DNA of 26,620 nucleotides from an uncultured Clostridia bacterium (GTDB lineage Bacteria > Bacillota_A > Clostridia > TANB77 > CAG-508): contig CAQOYX010000013.1 in assembly GCA_948852375.1 (NCBI GenBank), forward strand, positions 1 to 26,620. Reading direction: 5' to 3'. Numbering within the stretch: position 1 is the first letter of the stretch; the number at the start of each line of letters is the position of its first letter. This document shows, piece after piece, positions 15,546 through 23,169 of the stretch. The position numbers and the translations under genes were made by a program. Under the pieces are notes generated by a model that saw nothing but the letters and a program-made list of their open reading frames with translations, searched no databases and was not told the DNA's origin.

Positions 15546-18104
15546 ATGGCAAAGAAGACTATTCAATCTGTAGAACCTATTATTACAGATATGGCAAATG
15601 GATGGCTTAAAGAATATAAATTAGATTATAAATTAGAACAAGAACCATTAAATACTGAAATTGATAAAGCATTAAATGAATATTATTCAAAAAATGGTGG
15701 TAATGGTGGAAATAGACCAGATACTAAACTACTTTTGCAAGACAAAAATATGCAGAGGTATCCTATTTTAATTGAATATAAGGGATATAAAAATAAATTA
15801 GTTAAATTAGATACTAATGGTCAAGTTAATAATAGAACAGCAAAAAATGAATTAAATTTTAAATATATTAATTCATATGCAGTAAATGGTGCAGTTCATT
15901 ATGCTAATGCAGTTTTACAATATACAAATTATACAGATATTATTTCAATAGGTATTACTGGATATAAAGATGAAAAAGATAAACTGCAATATTCTATAGG
16001 GGTTTATTATGTATCAAATAAAAACTTAGGGATAGGACAAAAAATTGATGAATATACAGATTTATCATTTCTAAAAAAAGAAAATTTTGATAAATTTATA
16101 GAAAAAGTTAAAACATTGCAATTATCACAAGAAGAACTAAACAAGTTAAAAGAAAAAAGAGAAGAAGAAATAGAAGCTAGTTTAGTAAGACTTAATAATG
16201 ATATATATCAAAATGAAAAAGGATTATCAGAAAGTGATAGAGTATATCTCGTAGCAGCTTCAATAATAGCAACACTTGGTATTCCTGACAGGGTAGTACC
16301 ACTAAAAAAAGAAGATTTAAAATCTTCTATGGAAGATGAAAATACAGATGGAGATATAATTATTAGGAAAATTAGAGCTTTTCTTAATGAAAAAAACTTA
16401 CCACATGAAAAGAAAGAACTTATCATAAGAACATTACAAAATACACTTAATATTGAAAATATTAATAAAGCAGAAAATGGAGAAAGTCAGTTAAAGCGTG
16501 TATTTACTAAAATTGTTGATGATTTAGGAATATATTATAAAATTGGATTATCAACAGACTTTACAGGGAAGTTATTTAATGAAATGTATAGTTGGTTAGG
16601 TTTTTCGCAAGATAAACTAAATGATGTAGTATTAACACCAACTTATATCGCTAATTTACTTGTAAAACTTGCTAGAGTTAATAAAGATTCATATGTTTGG
16701 GATTTTGCTACAGGGTCTGCAGGACTTCTAGTTGCTGCAATGAATGAAATGTTAATTGATGCTAAAAATAAAATTAAATCTCCTGATGAACTATCAATTA
16801 AAACAGCAGAAATCAAAGCAAAGCAATTATTAGGTTTGGAAATACTACCAAGTATATACATGTTAGCAATTCTTAATATGATTTTAATGGGAGATGGTAG
16901 TTCCAATATTTTAAATAAAGATTCTATTAAAGATTTCGAAGGGAATTACGGTTTTGAAAATACAAAATTTCCTGCTACAGCATTTGTTTTAAATCCTCCT
17001 TATTCAGCATCAGGTAATGGAATGATATTTGTTGAAAAAGCTTTATCTATGATGGATAGGGGATATGCAGCTATTATTATACAAAATTCAGCTGGTTCAG
17101 GAAAAGCAGTAACATATAACAAAAATATATTAAAACACAGTACATTATTAGCAAGTATAAAAATGCCTGTAGATTTGTTTATAGGGAAATCAAGTGTTCA
17201 GACAAATGTATATGTTTTTAGAGTTGGAGAGGCTCATCAAAATGATGATATTGTTAAATTTATTGATTTTTCAAATGATGGATATACTCGCACAAATCGT
17301 AGAAAAGCTAGTAATAATCTTAGAGATACAAATAATGCAAAGGCACGTTATCAAGAATTAATAGATTTAGTACGTGTTGGTAAATCAAAATTAAAAATAT
17401 TTACAGAAAAAGAATATTATGAAGGGACAATTGATATAGATAATGGAGCAGATTGGAATCAGTCTACCCCAATAGATACTAAACCTACATTAAACGATTT
17501 TAAAAATACAGTTAGATATCATTTGTCGTGGAAAATTTTAGATATTTTAGAAAATTACACCAAAGAAGATTGTTTAGAGGATTTTAGTCATATTTTAAAA
17601 AATAAAGAGTGGAAAGAATATAAAATTGGAGAATTGTTTGAAAGTAGTAATGGAAATTATGATATACAAAAAGAACATATTAATGGAAAAGGAACTTATG
17701 TAATTACATCTGGCATAACTAATAATGGTGTTTTAGGAAAAACAGATATACCTGCAAAAATATTTAATAAAAGAACAATTACAATTGATATGTTTGGTTA
17801 TGCTTTTTATAGAGATTTTGAATATAAAATGGTAACACATGCAAGAGTATTTTCCTTAAAACCTAAAATTGAAATTACCAAAAATCAAGGATTATTTTTA
17901 GCAAATTCATTTCATTTTTTGCAATATATGTTTGGTTATGAAAATATGTGTTCATGGGAAAAAATCAAGGATATAAAAATATCCCTTCCAATTAAGAATG
18001 AAAAAATAGATTATAATTTTATGGATAAGTTTATAGAAAGTATAGAACAGAGACATATAACTAAGATATTAGATTACTTGAATAATACAGATACTAAATT
18101 ATAA
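15546..18104 (+). CDS. Single-chain restriction-modification enzyme (nuclease + N6-adenine methyltransferase + TRD)
   Basis: 852-residue fused enzyme of the type IIG / type I-like (HsdM-HsdS fusion) class. The N-terminus has a plausible PD-(D/E)xK nuclease: RPD at 57-59 and ILIEYK at 74-79. A helical linker follows. The methyltransferase domain has VWDFATGSAGLL (about 384-395, SAM site) and LNPPY (NPPY at 483-486, N6-adenine catalysis). From about 690 a single HsdS-like target-recognition domain is seen (EWKEYKIGELFES; KDIKISLPIKNEKIDYNFM). It would both methylate and cut a specific site. It is the main cargo of the skin-like element. GAGGA and ATG 15546 set the start. Restriction activity is inferred; it could be an orphan methylase with a decayed nuclease. 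Confidence 0.82.
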   Translation: MAKKTIQSVEPIITDMANGWLKEYKLDYKLEQEPLNTEIDKALNEYYSKNGGNGGNRPDTKLLLQDKNMQRYPILIEYKGYKNKLVKLDTNGQVNNRTAKNELNFKYINSYAVNGAVHYANAVLQYTNYTDIISIGITGYKDEKDKLQYSIGVYYVSNKNLGIGQKIDEYTDLSFLKKENFDKFIEKVKTLQLSQEELNKLKEKREEEIEASLVRLNNDIYQNEKGLSESDRVYLVAASIIATLGIPDRVVPLKKEDLKSSMEDENTDGDIIIRKIRAFLNEKNLPHEKKELIIRTLQNTLNIENINKAENGESQLKRVFTKIVDDLGIYYKIGLSTDFTGKLFNEMYSWLGFSQDKLNDVVLTPTYIANLLVKLARVNKDSYVWDFATGSAGLLVAAMNEMLIDAKNKIKSPDELSIKTAEIKAKQLLGLEILPSIYMLAILNMILMGDGSSNILNKDSIKDFEGNYGFENTKFPATAFVLNPPYSASGNGMIFVEKALSMMDRGYAAIIIQNSAGSGKAVTYNKNILKHSTLLASIKMPVDLFIGKSSVQTNVYVFRVGEAHQNDDIVKFIDFSNDGYTRTNRRKASNNLRDTNNAKARYQELIDLVRVGKSKLKIFTEKEYYEGTIDIDNGADWNQSTPIDTKPTLNDFKNTVRYHLSWKILDILENYTKEDCLEDFSHILKNKEWKEYKIGELFESSNGNYDIQKEHINGKGTYVITSGITNNGVLGKTDIPAKIFNKRTITIDMFGYAFYRDFEYKMVTHARVFSLKPKIEITKNQGLFLANSFHFLQYMFGYENMCSWEKIKDIKISLPIKNEKIDYNFMDKFIESIEQRHITKILDYLNNTDTKL

Positions 18105-18165
18105 AAATACCATGCATGGGAATTTTATTAAAAGGAAAAATCAAATTTAATGAAGCAATAGTATG

Positions 18166-18194
18166 GAAGAGAAAAAAATTCTCTTCTTTTTTTT
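18166..18194 (+). terminator. Intrinsic terminator after the restriction-modification gene
   Basis: GAAGAGAA (18166-18173), five-A loop, TTCTCTTC (18179-18186), then eight or more Ts. A strong terminator that separates the enzyme gene from the 61-codon gene. Confidence 0.9.
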
Positions 18195-18230
18195 ATTTAT
18201 CTTAATATACTGTAATGAGGAGAAAATGAC

Positions 18231-18416
18231 ATGAGAGTTTTTGTAAATCTTCCAGAACTAGAAGAAAATAAAGAAGAACTTGAAAATAGAGTTGCAAGCT
18301 TTCATGCAACTTTATTGATAGAAAAAATTAGGAAATTAAATATCAATGATGCAACTAAAAAAAAGATCCTAGATTTAATTTTAAAAGATATTAAAGAAAA
18401 ATGTATGAGCGACTAA
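18231..18416 (+). CDS. 61-residue skin-encoded protein, candidate recombination directionality factor
   Basis: Small, helical, charged protein (MRVFVNLPELEENKEELENR ... KEKCMSD) with no recognised domain. GAGGA precedes ATG 18231. It is the only gene in the element besides the recombinase and the restriction-modification enzyme. Serine integrases need a partner protein to excise, and in the C. difficile skin element a small element-encoded protein does this, so this gene is the natural candidate by elimination. The stop codon lies in the loop of a strong terminator. A mother-cell (sigma-E) promoter would be expected if correct; I see no convincing one in the 36 bases after the previous terminator. 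Confidence 0.6.
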   Translation: MRVFVNLPELEENKEELENRVASFHATLLIEKIRKLNINDATKKKILDLILKDIKEKCMSD

Positions 18417-18431
18417 CTCATACATTTTTTT
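18401..18431 (+). terminator. Intrinsic terminator at the end of the 61-codon gene
   Basis: ATGTATGAG (18401-18409), seven-base loop holding the stop codon, CTCATACAT (18417-18425), then a T-run to 18431; flanking A/T pairs lengthen the stem. It is encoded partly within the gene itself. Confidence 0.9.
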
Positions 18432-18456
18432 AATTTATTTAACAACTTACTAATTC

Positions 18457-18828
18457 CTACACAATTTTCCAACATGTGAATATTGCATTTTCAATACATC
18501 TTGCAGCATATGTAGCAAGACGTATATTTTTAGAAGTATCAAAACTATTAATACCTTTTATTAATCCGATAGTACCAATAGAAATTAAATCATCTTGTTC
18601 TATATTAGTAGTTACATATTTTTTACTAACATGAGCGACCAATCTTAAATTTCTTTCTATTAATATATTACGAGCATCCTCGTCACCAAGAGCCAATCTT
18701 TCTAAGCAATTTTTTTCTTCTTCAGAAGATAAAGGCTCTGGAAAAAGATTGCTACTTTGTATGTAACCTACAACAAATATTGCTGATTTAATAAATGCAA
18801 AAAAACCTGATATTGAAAGGGCTAACAT
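18457..18828 (-). CDS. sigK: sigK, N-terminal half (pro-sigma-K, interrupted by skin-like element)
   Basis: First half of the mother-cell sigma factor. ATG 18828 follows GGAGGTG at a good distance. The product opens with a hydrophobic pro-sequence (MLALSISGFFAFIKSAIFVV), followed by GYIQSSNLFPEPLS, which matches the region around the SpoIVFB cleavage site in Bacillus pro-sigma-K. Region 1.2/2 follows: ARNILIERNLRLVAHVSKKY and DLISIGTIGLIKGINSFD and LATYAARCIEN (region 2.3/2.4). True sigK sequence ends at 18487 (residue 114); the remaining codons to the TAG at 18457 (AIFTCWKIV) are read from the element. So without excision a truncated protein lacking region 4 is made. Confidence 0.92.
   Translation of the reverse strand: MLALSISGFFAFIKSAIFVVGYIQSSNLFPEPLSSEEEKNCLERLALGDEDARNILIERNLRLVAHVSKKYVTTNIEQDDLISIGTIGLIKGINSFDTSKNIRLATYAARCIENAIFTCWKIV
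18479..18490. repeat. Skin attachment site, sigK N-terminal side
   Basis: AAATGCAATATT on the minus strand; pairs with the site at 13608-13619 with a single mismatch. Core AATG is at 18486-18489 (plus-strand CATT). Confidence 0.8.
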
Positions 18829-18858
18829 AAACTGCACCTCCATATAAAATATATAAAG

Positions 18859-18884
18859 ATTATATGTGAAAAAAAAATAATTGT
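18859..18884 (-). promoter_or_regulatory. Possible sporulation promoter of sigK
   Basis: On the minus strand: GCAC, a 16-base T-rich spacer and CATATAAT, resembling the sigma-K/sigma-E pattern (AC, 16-17 bases, CATANNNT). It lies about 30 bases before the sigK ATG, where sigma-E or autoregulatory sigma-K control is expected. Weak evidence from sequence alone. Confidence 0.4.
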
Positions 18885-18910
18885 GCCTGACCATATAAAA
18901 ATTCTTATAT

Positions 18911-18939
18911 TTGAAATTCTAAGAAAAAAATGTTATCAT
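18911..18939 (+). promoter_or_regulatory. Promoter of the radical SAM gene
   Basis: TTGAAA at 18911-18916, a 17-base spacer and TATCAT at 18934-18939; divergent from sigK. Confidence 0.55.
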
Positions 18940-18970
18940 ATAAAAAATATGAACAAGGAGATATTATAAA

Positions 18971-19861
18971 ATGATAGAAAGGTTAAGTAGTTGCAATTTA
19001 TGTCCACACAATTGCAATGTAAATAGATTAGATGGAAAAGTAGGAAGATGTAAATGTAATGCTAAGGTAAAAATAGCATTAGCATCACTTCATCATTATG
19101 AAGAACCATGTATTAGTGGAAAGAGCGGTTCTGGAACAGTGTTTTTTAGTAATTGCAATTTAAATTGTAAGTACTGCCAAAACTATGAAATAAGTCAATT
19201 AGGTAAGGGAAAAGAAATAGAAGTAGAAGAACTTGCAAAAATATTTTTAAAAGAACAAGAAAAAGGAGCTAATAATATTAATCTAGTTACTCCAACGTCA
19301 TATGTATACCATATTATAGAAGCAATAGATATTGCAAAAAAGCAAGGTTTAAATATACCAATTATTTATAATACAAATGGGTATGAAAATACAGAAACAA
19401 TCGAATTATTAAATGGATATATAGATATATATTTACCAGATTTAAAATATTATAGTAATGAACTTGCAAAAAAATATTCTAAAATAAATAATTATTTTGA
19501 AATAGCAACTAAGGCTATAAAAAAGATGTATGAACAAGTAGGGAAAACTGTTCTTGATGAGAATGAAATGATAAAAAGAGGAGTAATAATAAGACATTTA
19601 GTATTACCAAATCATATACTAAATTCAAAGCATATTTTAAAATGGATAAAACAAAATTTGCAGAGTGATGTAATGGTAAGTATAATGGTACAATATTTCC
19701 CAACATATAAGGCAAAAGAAGATGAATTTATAAATAGAAAATTAACAAAGAAAGAATATAAACAAATAGAAGATTATGTGTATTCTTTAAATTTAGAAAA
19801 TGGATACATACAAGAATTAGGAAAAAATGAAGAAGAATATGTACCAAACTTTTCAATATAA
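18971..19861 (+). CDS. Radical SAM protein, PflX / pyruvate-formate-lyase-activating-like (COG1313)
   Basis: Radical S-adenosylmethionine protein of 296 residues. The 4Fe-4S/SAM motif is CNLNCKYCQN (CxxxCxxC), with an N-terminal Cys-rich segment CNLCPHNCNVNR and GRCKC that is typical of the PflX group and may hold another cluster. NTNGYENTETIELLNGYIDI and DLKYYSNELAKKYS are the family's conserved barrel strands. Proteins of this group are assumed to activate glycyl-radical enzymes, but their true substrates are unknown. AAGGAG precedes ATG 18971. It is monocistronic and divergently arranged with sigK. Confidence 0.87.
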   Translation: MIERLSSCNLCPHNCNVNRLDGKVGRCKCNAKVKIALASLHHYEEPCISGKSGSGTVFFSNCNLNCKYCQNYEISQLGKGKEIEVEELAKIFLKEQEKGANNINLVTPTSYVYHIIEAIDIAKKQGLNIPIIYNTNGYENTETIELLNGYIDIYLPDLKYYSNELAKKYSKINNYFEIATKAIKKMYEQVGKTVLDENEMIKRGVIIRHLVLPNHILNSKHILKWIKQNLQSDVMVSIMVQYFPTYKAKEDEFINRKLTKKEYKQIEDYVYSLNLENGYIQELGKNEEEYVPNFSI

Positions 19862-19959
19862 ATTACTTTAGCAAATAAGATTAAGAATAAATAATCTAAA
19901 AGTAAGTTAAGGAAAAATTTTGGTAAGTTGAAAAAAGTTAAAAAAATAAATTGTTGAAA

Positions 19960-19988
19960 TTGACTATACTATATAAAAGTGGTAAAAT
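19960..19988 (+). promoter_or_regulatory. Promoter of the LysM gene
   Basis: TTGACT at 19960-19965, a 17-base spacer and TAAAAT at 19983-19988. The leader of about 110 bases contains GTACTTGT (19998-20005) and its inverse ACAAGTAC (20056-20063), able to form an 8-bp stem around a 50-base loop. Confidence 0.65.
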
Positions 19989-20107
19989 ACACATTATGTA
20001 CTTGTACAGAAAGTATTAGATGTGAATACAAATAATAGCGGAAGGAGAGAATAAAACAAGTACTATGTGTTATAAAATTTAAGAATGCAGGAGGAAAAAA
20101 GCAAAAA

Positions 20108-20587
20108 GTGAAAAAAGTAGAAATTGTATTATTGGCAACACTTCTATTATTGCCTAATTTAAAGGCAGAGGCATTAACTACTACAGAGTTAATGGCGAAT
20201 CTTGTAAAAGAAGATATAGAAGAAAAACGGGCACAAGAAGAAGCAATGCGCATTTGTAAAGCAGTAAAGGTTGCAGCAGATGACAAAAATGGTGAATGCT
20301 GGGCATTTACAGTCTATCCATTAAGAATAGATAGATATAGCCAAATAACAGAAACATTTCAAGCTGTATGTGATTATTTTGGTTGGGAGATTGAGGTAAT
20401 AGAATTGGAAGATGACGACTATTTTGGAGTATATTTGGAAAATAATCGTCATTTGATAAAAAAAGGAGAGACGTTATATAGTCTTGCTAATAAGTATAAT
20501 ACCTCCATAGATAAACTTATGGAATTAAATCCTGAAATAGAAGATAGTAGTCTTATTTACTATGACACATATTTGACAGTAAAGTAA
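20108..20587 (+). CDS. Secreted LysM-domain protein
   Basis: 159-residue exported protein. Signal peptide: KK, then a Leu-rich core (IVLLATLLLLPNL), with probable cleavage after KAEA or LKA. The C-terminal LysM domain (about 114-159) is complete: HLIKKGETLYSLANKYNTSI then LMELNPEIEDSSLIYYDTYL; LysM binds peptidoglycan or chitin-like glycan. The central part (VAADDKNGECWAFTVYPLR and a strongly acidic EVIELEDDDYFG) is not recognised. The start codon is GTG, with AGGAGG 13 bases upstream, a long spacing. A spore-coat or cell-wall role is possible but not shown. Confidence 0.78.
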   Translation: MKKVEIVLLATLLLLPNLKAEALTTTELMANLVKEDIEEKRAQEEAMRICKAVKVAADDKNGECWAFTVYPLRIDRYSQITETFQAVCDYFGWEIEVIELEDDDYFGVYLENNRHLIKKGETLYSLANKYNTSIDKLMELNPEIEDSSLIYYDTYLTVK

Positions 20588-20640
20588 ATCTCTTTAAAGA
20601 AAAAATTTTTTGGTATTGTTACTAAAAAGTAAAAAAAATA

Positions 20641-20690
20641 GAAGAAGGTAAAGCTTACAATAAGTATAGGGTTACCTTCTTTTCTTTTAT
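20641..20690. terminator. Bidirectional terminator between the LysM gene and tyrS
   Basis: AAGAAGGTAA (20642-20651) pairs with TTACCTTCTT (20672-20681); the 20-base loop has its own small CTTA/TAAG stem. T-rich sequence follows on the plus strand. It sits between two convergent genes and overlaps the end of tyrS. Confidence 0.75.
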
Positions 20691-21921
20691 TTAAGTTCTA
20701 ATTTATAAAATATTTTTTTACCTTTTTTTAAAATAGCATAACCATCTTTAAAATCACTATCTGATAAACAATAATTTATATCTTCAATTTTATTATCATT
20801 TAAACTAATTCCGTCCTCCGAGCAATTAATGTTCTTGCTTGGCTTTTAGAAGGGGCAATACCTGTTAAAATAATAGCATCCACAATAGAAATATTTTTAT
20901 TATCTATATTCACAGTAGGCATATTTTCTGTATTTCCACTGCCATTAAATAGGGCACTTGCAACTTCTTTTGCTTTTATAGCTTCATCTTCACCATGAAT
21001 AAGCTTTGTAATTTCAAAAGCAGCAATCTCTTTTGCTTCATTTATTTTTTCATCTTTCAAACTAGAAAGTCTTCTAACTTCATCCATAGGAAGATATGTA
21101 AGCATTCTTAAAACATCATAAACTTCAGTATCTCCAATATTTCTCCAATATTGATAAAACTCATATGGAGATGTTTTTTTTGCATCTAGCCATAAGGCAC
21201 CATTTACAGTTTTACCCATTTTTTTACCTTCTGAATTAAGAAGAAGTGGACATGTTACACAAAAACTGCCATTTTGATGTATTTTACGAATAAGGTCAAC
21301 ACCTGCAAGCATATTAGACCATTGGTCGTCTCCACCAATTTGAACTCTACATCCTTTTTCTTCAAAAAGATGTAAAAAGTCATAACTTTGCATAAGCATA
21401 TAATTTAATTCAAAAAAAGTAAGACCTTTTTCCATACGTTGTTTAAAACATTCAGCGCAAAGCATTCTATTGACATTAAAGTGAATACCATATGTACGAA
21501 TAAAATTCATGTAATTTAAATCTAAAATCCAATCGCCATTATTTACAATAATAGCAGCATTATCTCCTTCAAAAGATATAAATTTACTTACTTGCTTTAT
21601 AATATTATCTACATTTTTAGAAATTTCTTCTTTAGAAAGCATTTTTCTCATATCAGTTTTTCCGCTAGGGTCGCCAATAAAAGCAGTACCACCACCAATT
21701 AAAATAATAGGAGTATGCCCACATTTTTGAAAATATGACATCATCATAAGAGGTATAAAATGACCAATATGTATACTATCAGCTGTAGGGTCTATTCCTA
21801 AATATACCTTAGTTTTTTCTGTTTTTACCATAGTTTTAAATTCATCTTCAAAAGGAATTTGTTTAATTAAATCTCTTTGTTTTAATACATCATAAATAGA
21901 AACATTTTGTAAATCTTCCAT
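20687..21921 (-). CDS. tyrS: Tyrosyl-tRNA synthetase (two extra bases near the 3' end)
   Basis: Charges tRNA-Tyr with tyrosine; class I aminoacyl-tRNA synthetase. The catalytic signatures are HIGH (SIHIGHFIPLM) and a KMSKS-like KMGKT (SEGKKMGKT); YGIHFNVNRML and GGDDQWSNMLAG are further typical blocks. The frame as given stops early at 20800, just after SKSQARTLIA. Skipping the extra C at 20820 and at 20813 continues as GGGISLNDNKIEDINY and then FKDGYAILKKGKKIFY to a TAA at 20687, forming the normal C-terminal S4-like domain and 410 residues in total. ATG 21921 is chosen because GGGAGG precedes it. No T-box leader is visible in the short upstream gap. Confidence 0.9.
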
Positions 21922-21950
21922 TAAAATAACCTCCCTAAATATATACAATA

Positions 21951-21976
21951 AAAGACACAGGGTACTGTGCCTTTTT
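21951..21976. terminator. Terminator between the zinc-ribbon gene and tyrS
   Basis: CACAG/CTGTG core with GGTA loop, extended by AAAAG and CTTTT arms across an A-C mismatch, so a T-run follows on both strands. On the minus strand it ends the zinc-ribbon transcript ahead of tyrS. Confidence 0.65.
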
Positions 21977-21978
21977 TA

Positions 21979-22236
21979 TTATAAATTAATATTAGTACCT
22001 ATATTTAATTTACTAGATAATTTTGAAAAATCTGGGTTTTCAAAATATCTATTTAAATTTTTTACAGATATTCCAGTTTGAACTGAAATACAATCTATAG
22101 AATTAGAATAATTTTCACTTTCTAAATAATTTTTTAATTTTGACATTTCAAAACTATCTTTAGGTCCGCAATTGCTACAAACAGCAGTATCAGATATAAA
22201 AAAACACCCACAACGTTCACATTTTTTAAATTCCAT
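21979..22236 (-). CDS. Zinc-ribbon protein with C-terminal helix-turn-helix (YvyF-like)
   Basis: 85 residues. A CxxC...CxxC zinc ribbon (KKCERCGCFF and VCSNCGPKD) is followed by a helical part (KLKNYLESENYSNSIDCISV then QTGISVKNLNRYFEN) that looks like a degenerate helix-turn-helix. The arrangement recalls the YvyF/TIGR03826 'flagellar operon' proteins, but no flagellar genes are in view. ATG 22236 is chosen for its GGGGGA Shine-Dalgarno; the longer frame to 22290 lacks one. Function unknown. Confidence 0.65.
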   Translation of the reverse strand: MEFKKCERCGCFFISDTAVCSNCGPKDSFEMSKLKNYLESENYSNSIDCISVQTGISVKNLNRYFENPDFSKLSSKLNIGTNINL

Positions 22237-22333
22237 ATTATTCCCCCATAATTCAAAATAAAACATTTTCTTTTGTTTTTCAAAAGTCATTTTATCATAA
22301 AAAAGTAAAAAAATAAAGTAAAAAACAAAAATA

Positions 22334-22363
22334 TTGACAAAATATTTATTTTTGTATTAAAAT
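22334..22363 (+). promoter_or_regulatory. Promoter of the rubrerythrin gene
   Basis: TTGACA at 22334-22339, an 18-base spacer and TAAAAT at 22358-22363. It gives a leader of about 110 bases that contains the hairpin at 22400-22444. Confidence 0.65.
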
Positions 22364-22399
22364 GATAAACATATAAATAAAATGATAAAGGCGATGAGT

Positions 22400-22444
22400 T
22401 ATGAAAGAAGTTGTAGCATGTAAAAAGATTTAATTTCTTTCATA
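22400..22444 (+). repeat. 10-bp inverted repeat in the rubrerythrin leader
   Basis: TATGAAAGAA (22400-22409) and TTCTTTCATA (22435-22444) are perfectly complementary, with GGC (22390-22392) and GCC (22450-22452) able to close an outer stem. No T-run follows, so it is not a terminator. A regulatory leader structure is possible. Confidence 0.55.
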
Positions 22445-22477
22445 GGTAAGCCATAAAAGAGAAAGGAAGGATTTTTT

Positions 22478-23029
22478 ATGAAAGCATATGTATGTAAAGT
22501 ATGTGGATATGTTCATTTTGGGGAGGAAGCACCTGAAAAATGTCCACAGTGTGGAGTAGGAAAAGAAATGTTTGAAGTAAGAGAAGAAAAAGGAAAAAGT
22601 GAATATGCAGATGAACATGTAATCGGAGTAGCAAAAGGATTAGATGAAGAAGTTGTTAAAGGTTTAAAAGATAACTTTATGGGAGAATGTACAGAAGTTG
22701 GAATGTACCTTGCAATGAGTCGTCAAGCAGATAGAGAAGGATACCCAGAAGTAGCAGAAGCTTTCAAAAGATATGCATATGAAGAAGCAGAACATGCAGC
22801 AAAATTTGCTGAACTACTAGGAGAAATAGTTTTCCCAGACACAAAGAAAAATGTTAAGTTAAGAGCAGAAGCAGAATGTGGAGCATGTATGGGCAAAAAA
22901 CAGCTTGCAACACGTGCAAAGGAATTAGGATATGATGCAATTCATGATACAGTACATGAAATGTGCAAAGATGAAGCAAGACATGGAAAAGGATTTGAAG
23001 GACTATTAAAAAGATATTTTAATGATTAA
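22478..23029 (+). CDS. Reverse rubrerythrin (NADH peroxidase type)
   Basis: Peroxide-reducing diiron protein of anaerobes, 183 residues, with the domain order reversed. A rubredoxin-like Fe(SCys)4 domain comes first: [12 protein letters not shown] then [16 protein letters not shown]. The ferritin-like four-helix domain follows: [20 protein letters not shown], with diiron ligands in [20 protein letters not shown] and [15 protein letters not shown] (ExxH pattern). It takes electrons from NADH via partner reductases to reduce hydrogen peroxide to water. Length matches the clostridial reverse rubrerythrins. GAAAGGAAGG precedes the ATG. Supports an anaerobic lifestyle. Confidence 0.93.
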   Translation: MKAYVCKVCGYVHFGEEAPEKCPQCGVGKEMFEVREEKGKSEYADEHVIGVAKGLDEEVVKGLKDNFMGECTEVGMYLAMSRQADREGYPEVAEAFKRYAYEEAEHAAKFAELLGEIVFPDTKKNVKLRAEAECGACMGKKQLATRAKELGYDAIHDTVHEMCKDEARHGKGFEGLLKRYFND

Positions 23030-23046
23030 TTTAGGAAATATAAGAA

Positions 23047-23071
23047 AAAAAGCAGGTAATGGTTGCTTTTT
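23047..23071 (+). terminator. Probable terminator after rubrerythrin
   Basis: AAAAAGCA (23047-23054), nine-base loop, TGCTTTTT (23064-23071). A short GC core, but the T-run is in the right place. Confidence 0.55.
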
Positions 23072-23089
23072 GTTGATGGCAACATGAAA

Positions 23090-23118
23090 TTGACTTTTTT
23101 ATGTAAATTTGGTATAAT
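23090..23118 (+). promoter_or_regulatory. Promoter of the 113-codon gene
   Basis: TTGACT at 23090-23095, a 17-base spacer and TATAAT at 23113-23118. Confidence 0.78.
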
Positions 23119-23169
23119 ATAATTAATTTATGGCAATAAAGCCAAAGCAGAAGAAAAGGAGAAAAACAT

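Larger units (their letters stand above)
13615..18489 (-). mobile_element. 4.87-kb skin-like element interrupting sigK
   Basis: The DNA between the two AATG cores splits sigK and has to be excised to make sigma-K. Distance between cores is 4871 bp. Cargo: a serine recombinase, a fused restriction-modification enzyme and a 61-codon gene. Deleting the element joins ...CGA/TGT-ATT-GAA-AAT to GAA-ATA-TTG, giving CIENEIL in frame. Equivalent elements are known in Bacillus subtilis (48 kb), C. difficile (about 15 kb) and some other clostridia; this one is much smaller. In the classic case excision is limited to the mother cell, so the germ line keeps the element. Confidence 0.92.

Noticed and set aside
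18110..18119. CCATGCATGG, a perfect 10-bp palindrome after the restriction-modification gene
   Set aside because: It is a single copy, and a one-TRD enzyme of this class usually reads asymmetric or bipartite sites; no link to the enzyme can be shown.
20228..20230. In-frame CGG codon as a further frameshift site in the LysM gene
   Set aside because: A +1 shift here would soon end translation and lose the intact LysM domain, so CGG is read in frame.
21922..21978. Possible T-box leader of tyrS
   Set aside because: The gap is under 60 bases and holds only a terminator; there is no specifier loop or TGGNACCGCG sequence.
22385..22400. GGCGATG resembling the start of a fluoride riboswitch
   Set aside because: The following bases do not form the required pseudoknot elements (no GUUCGCC or CUAC-type segments), and the downstream gene is a rubrerythrin.
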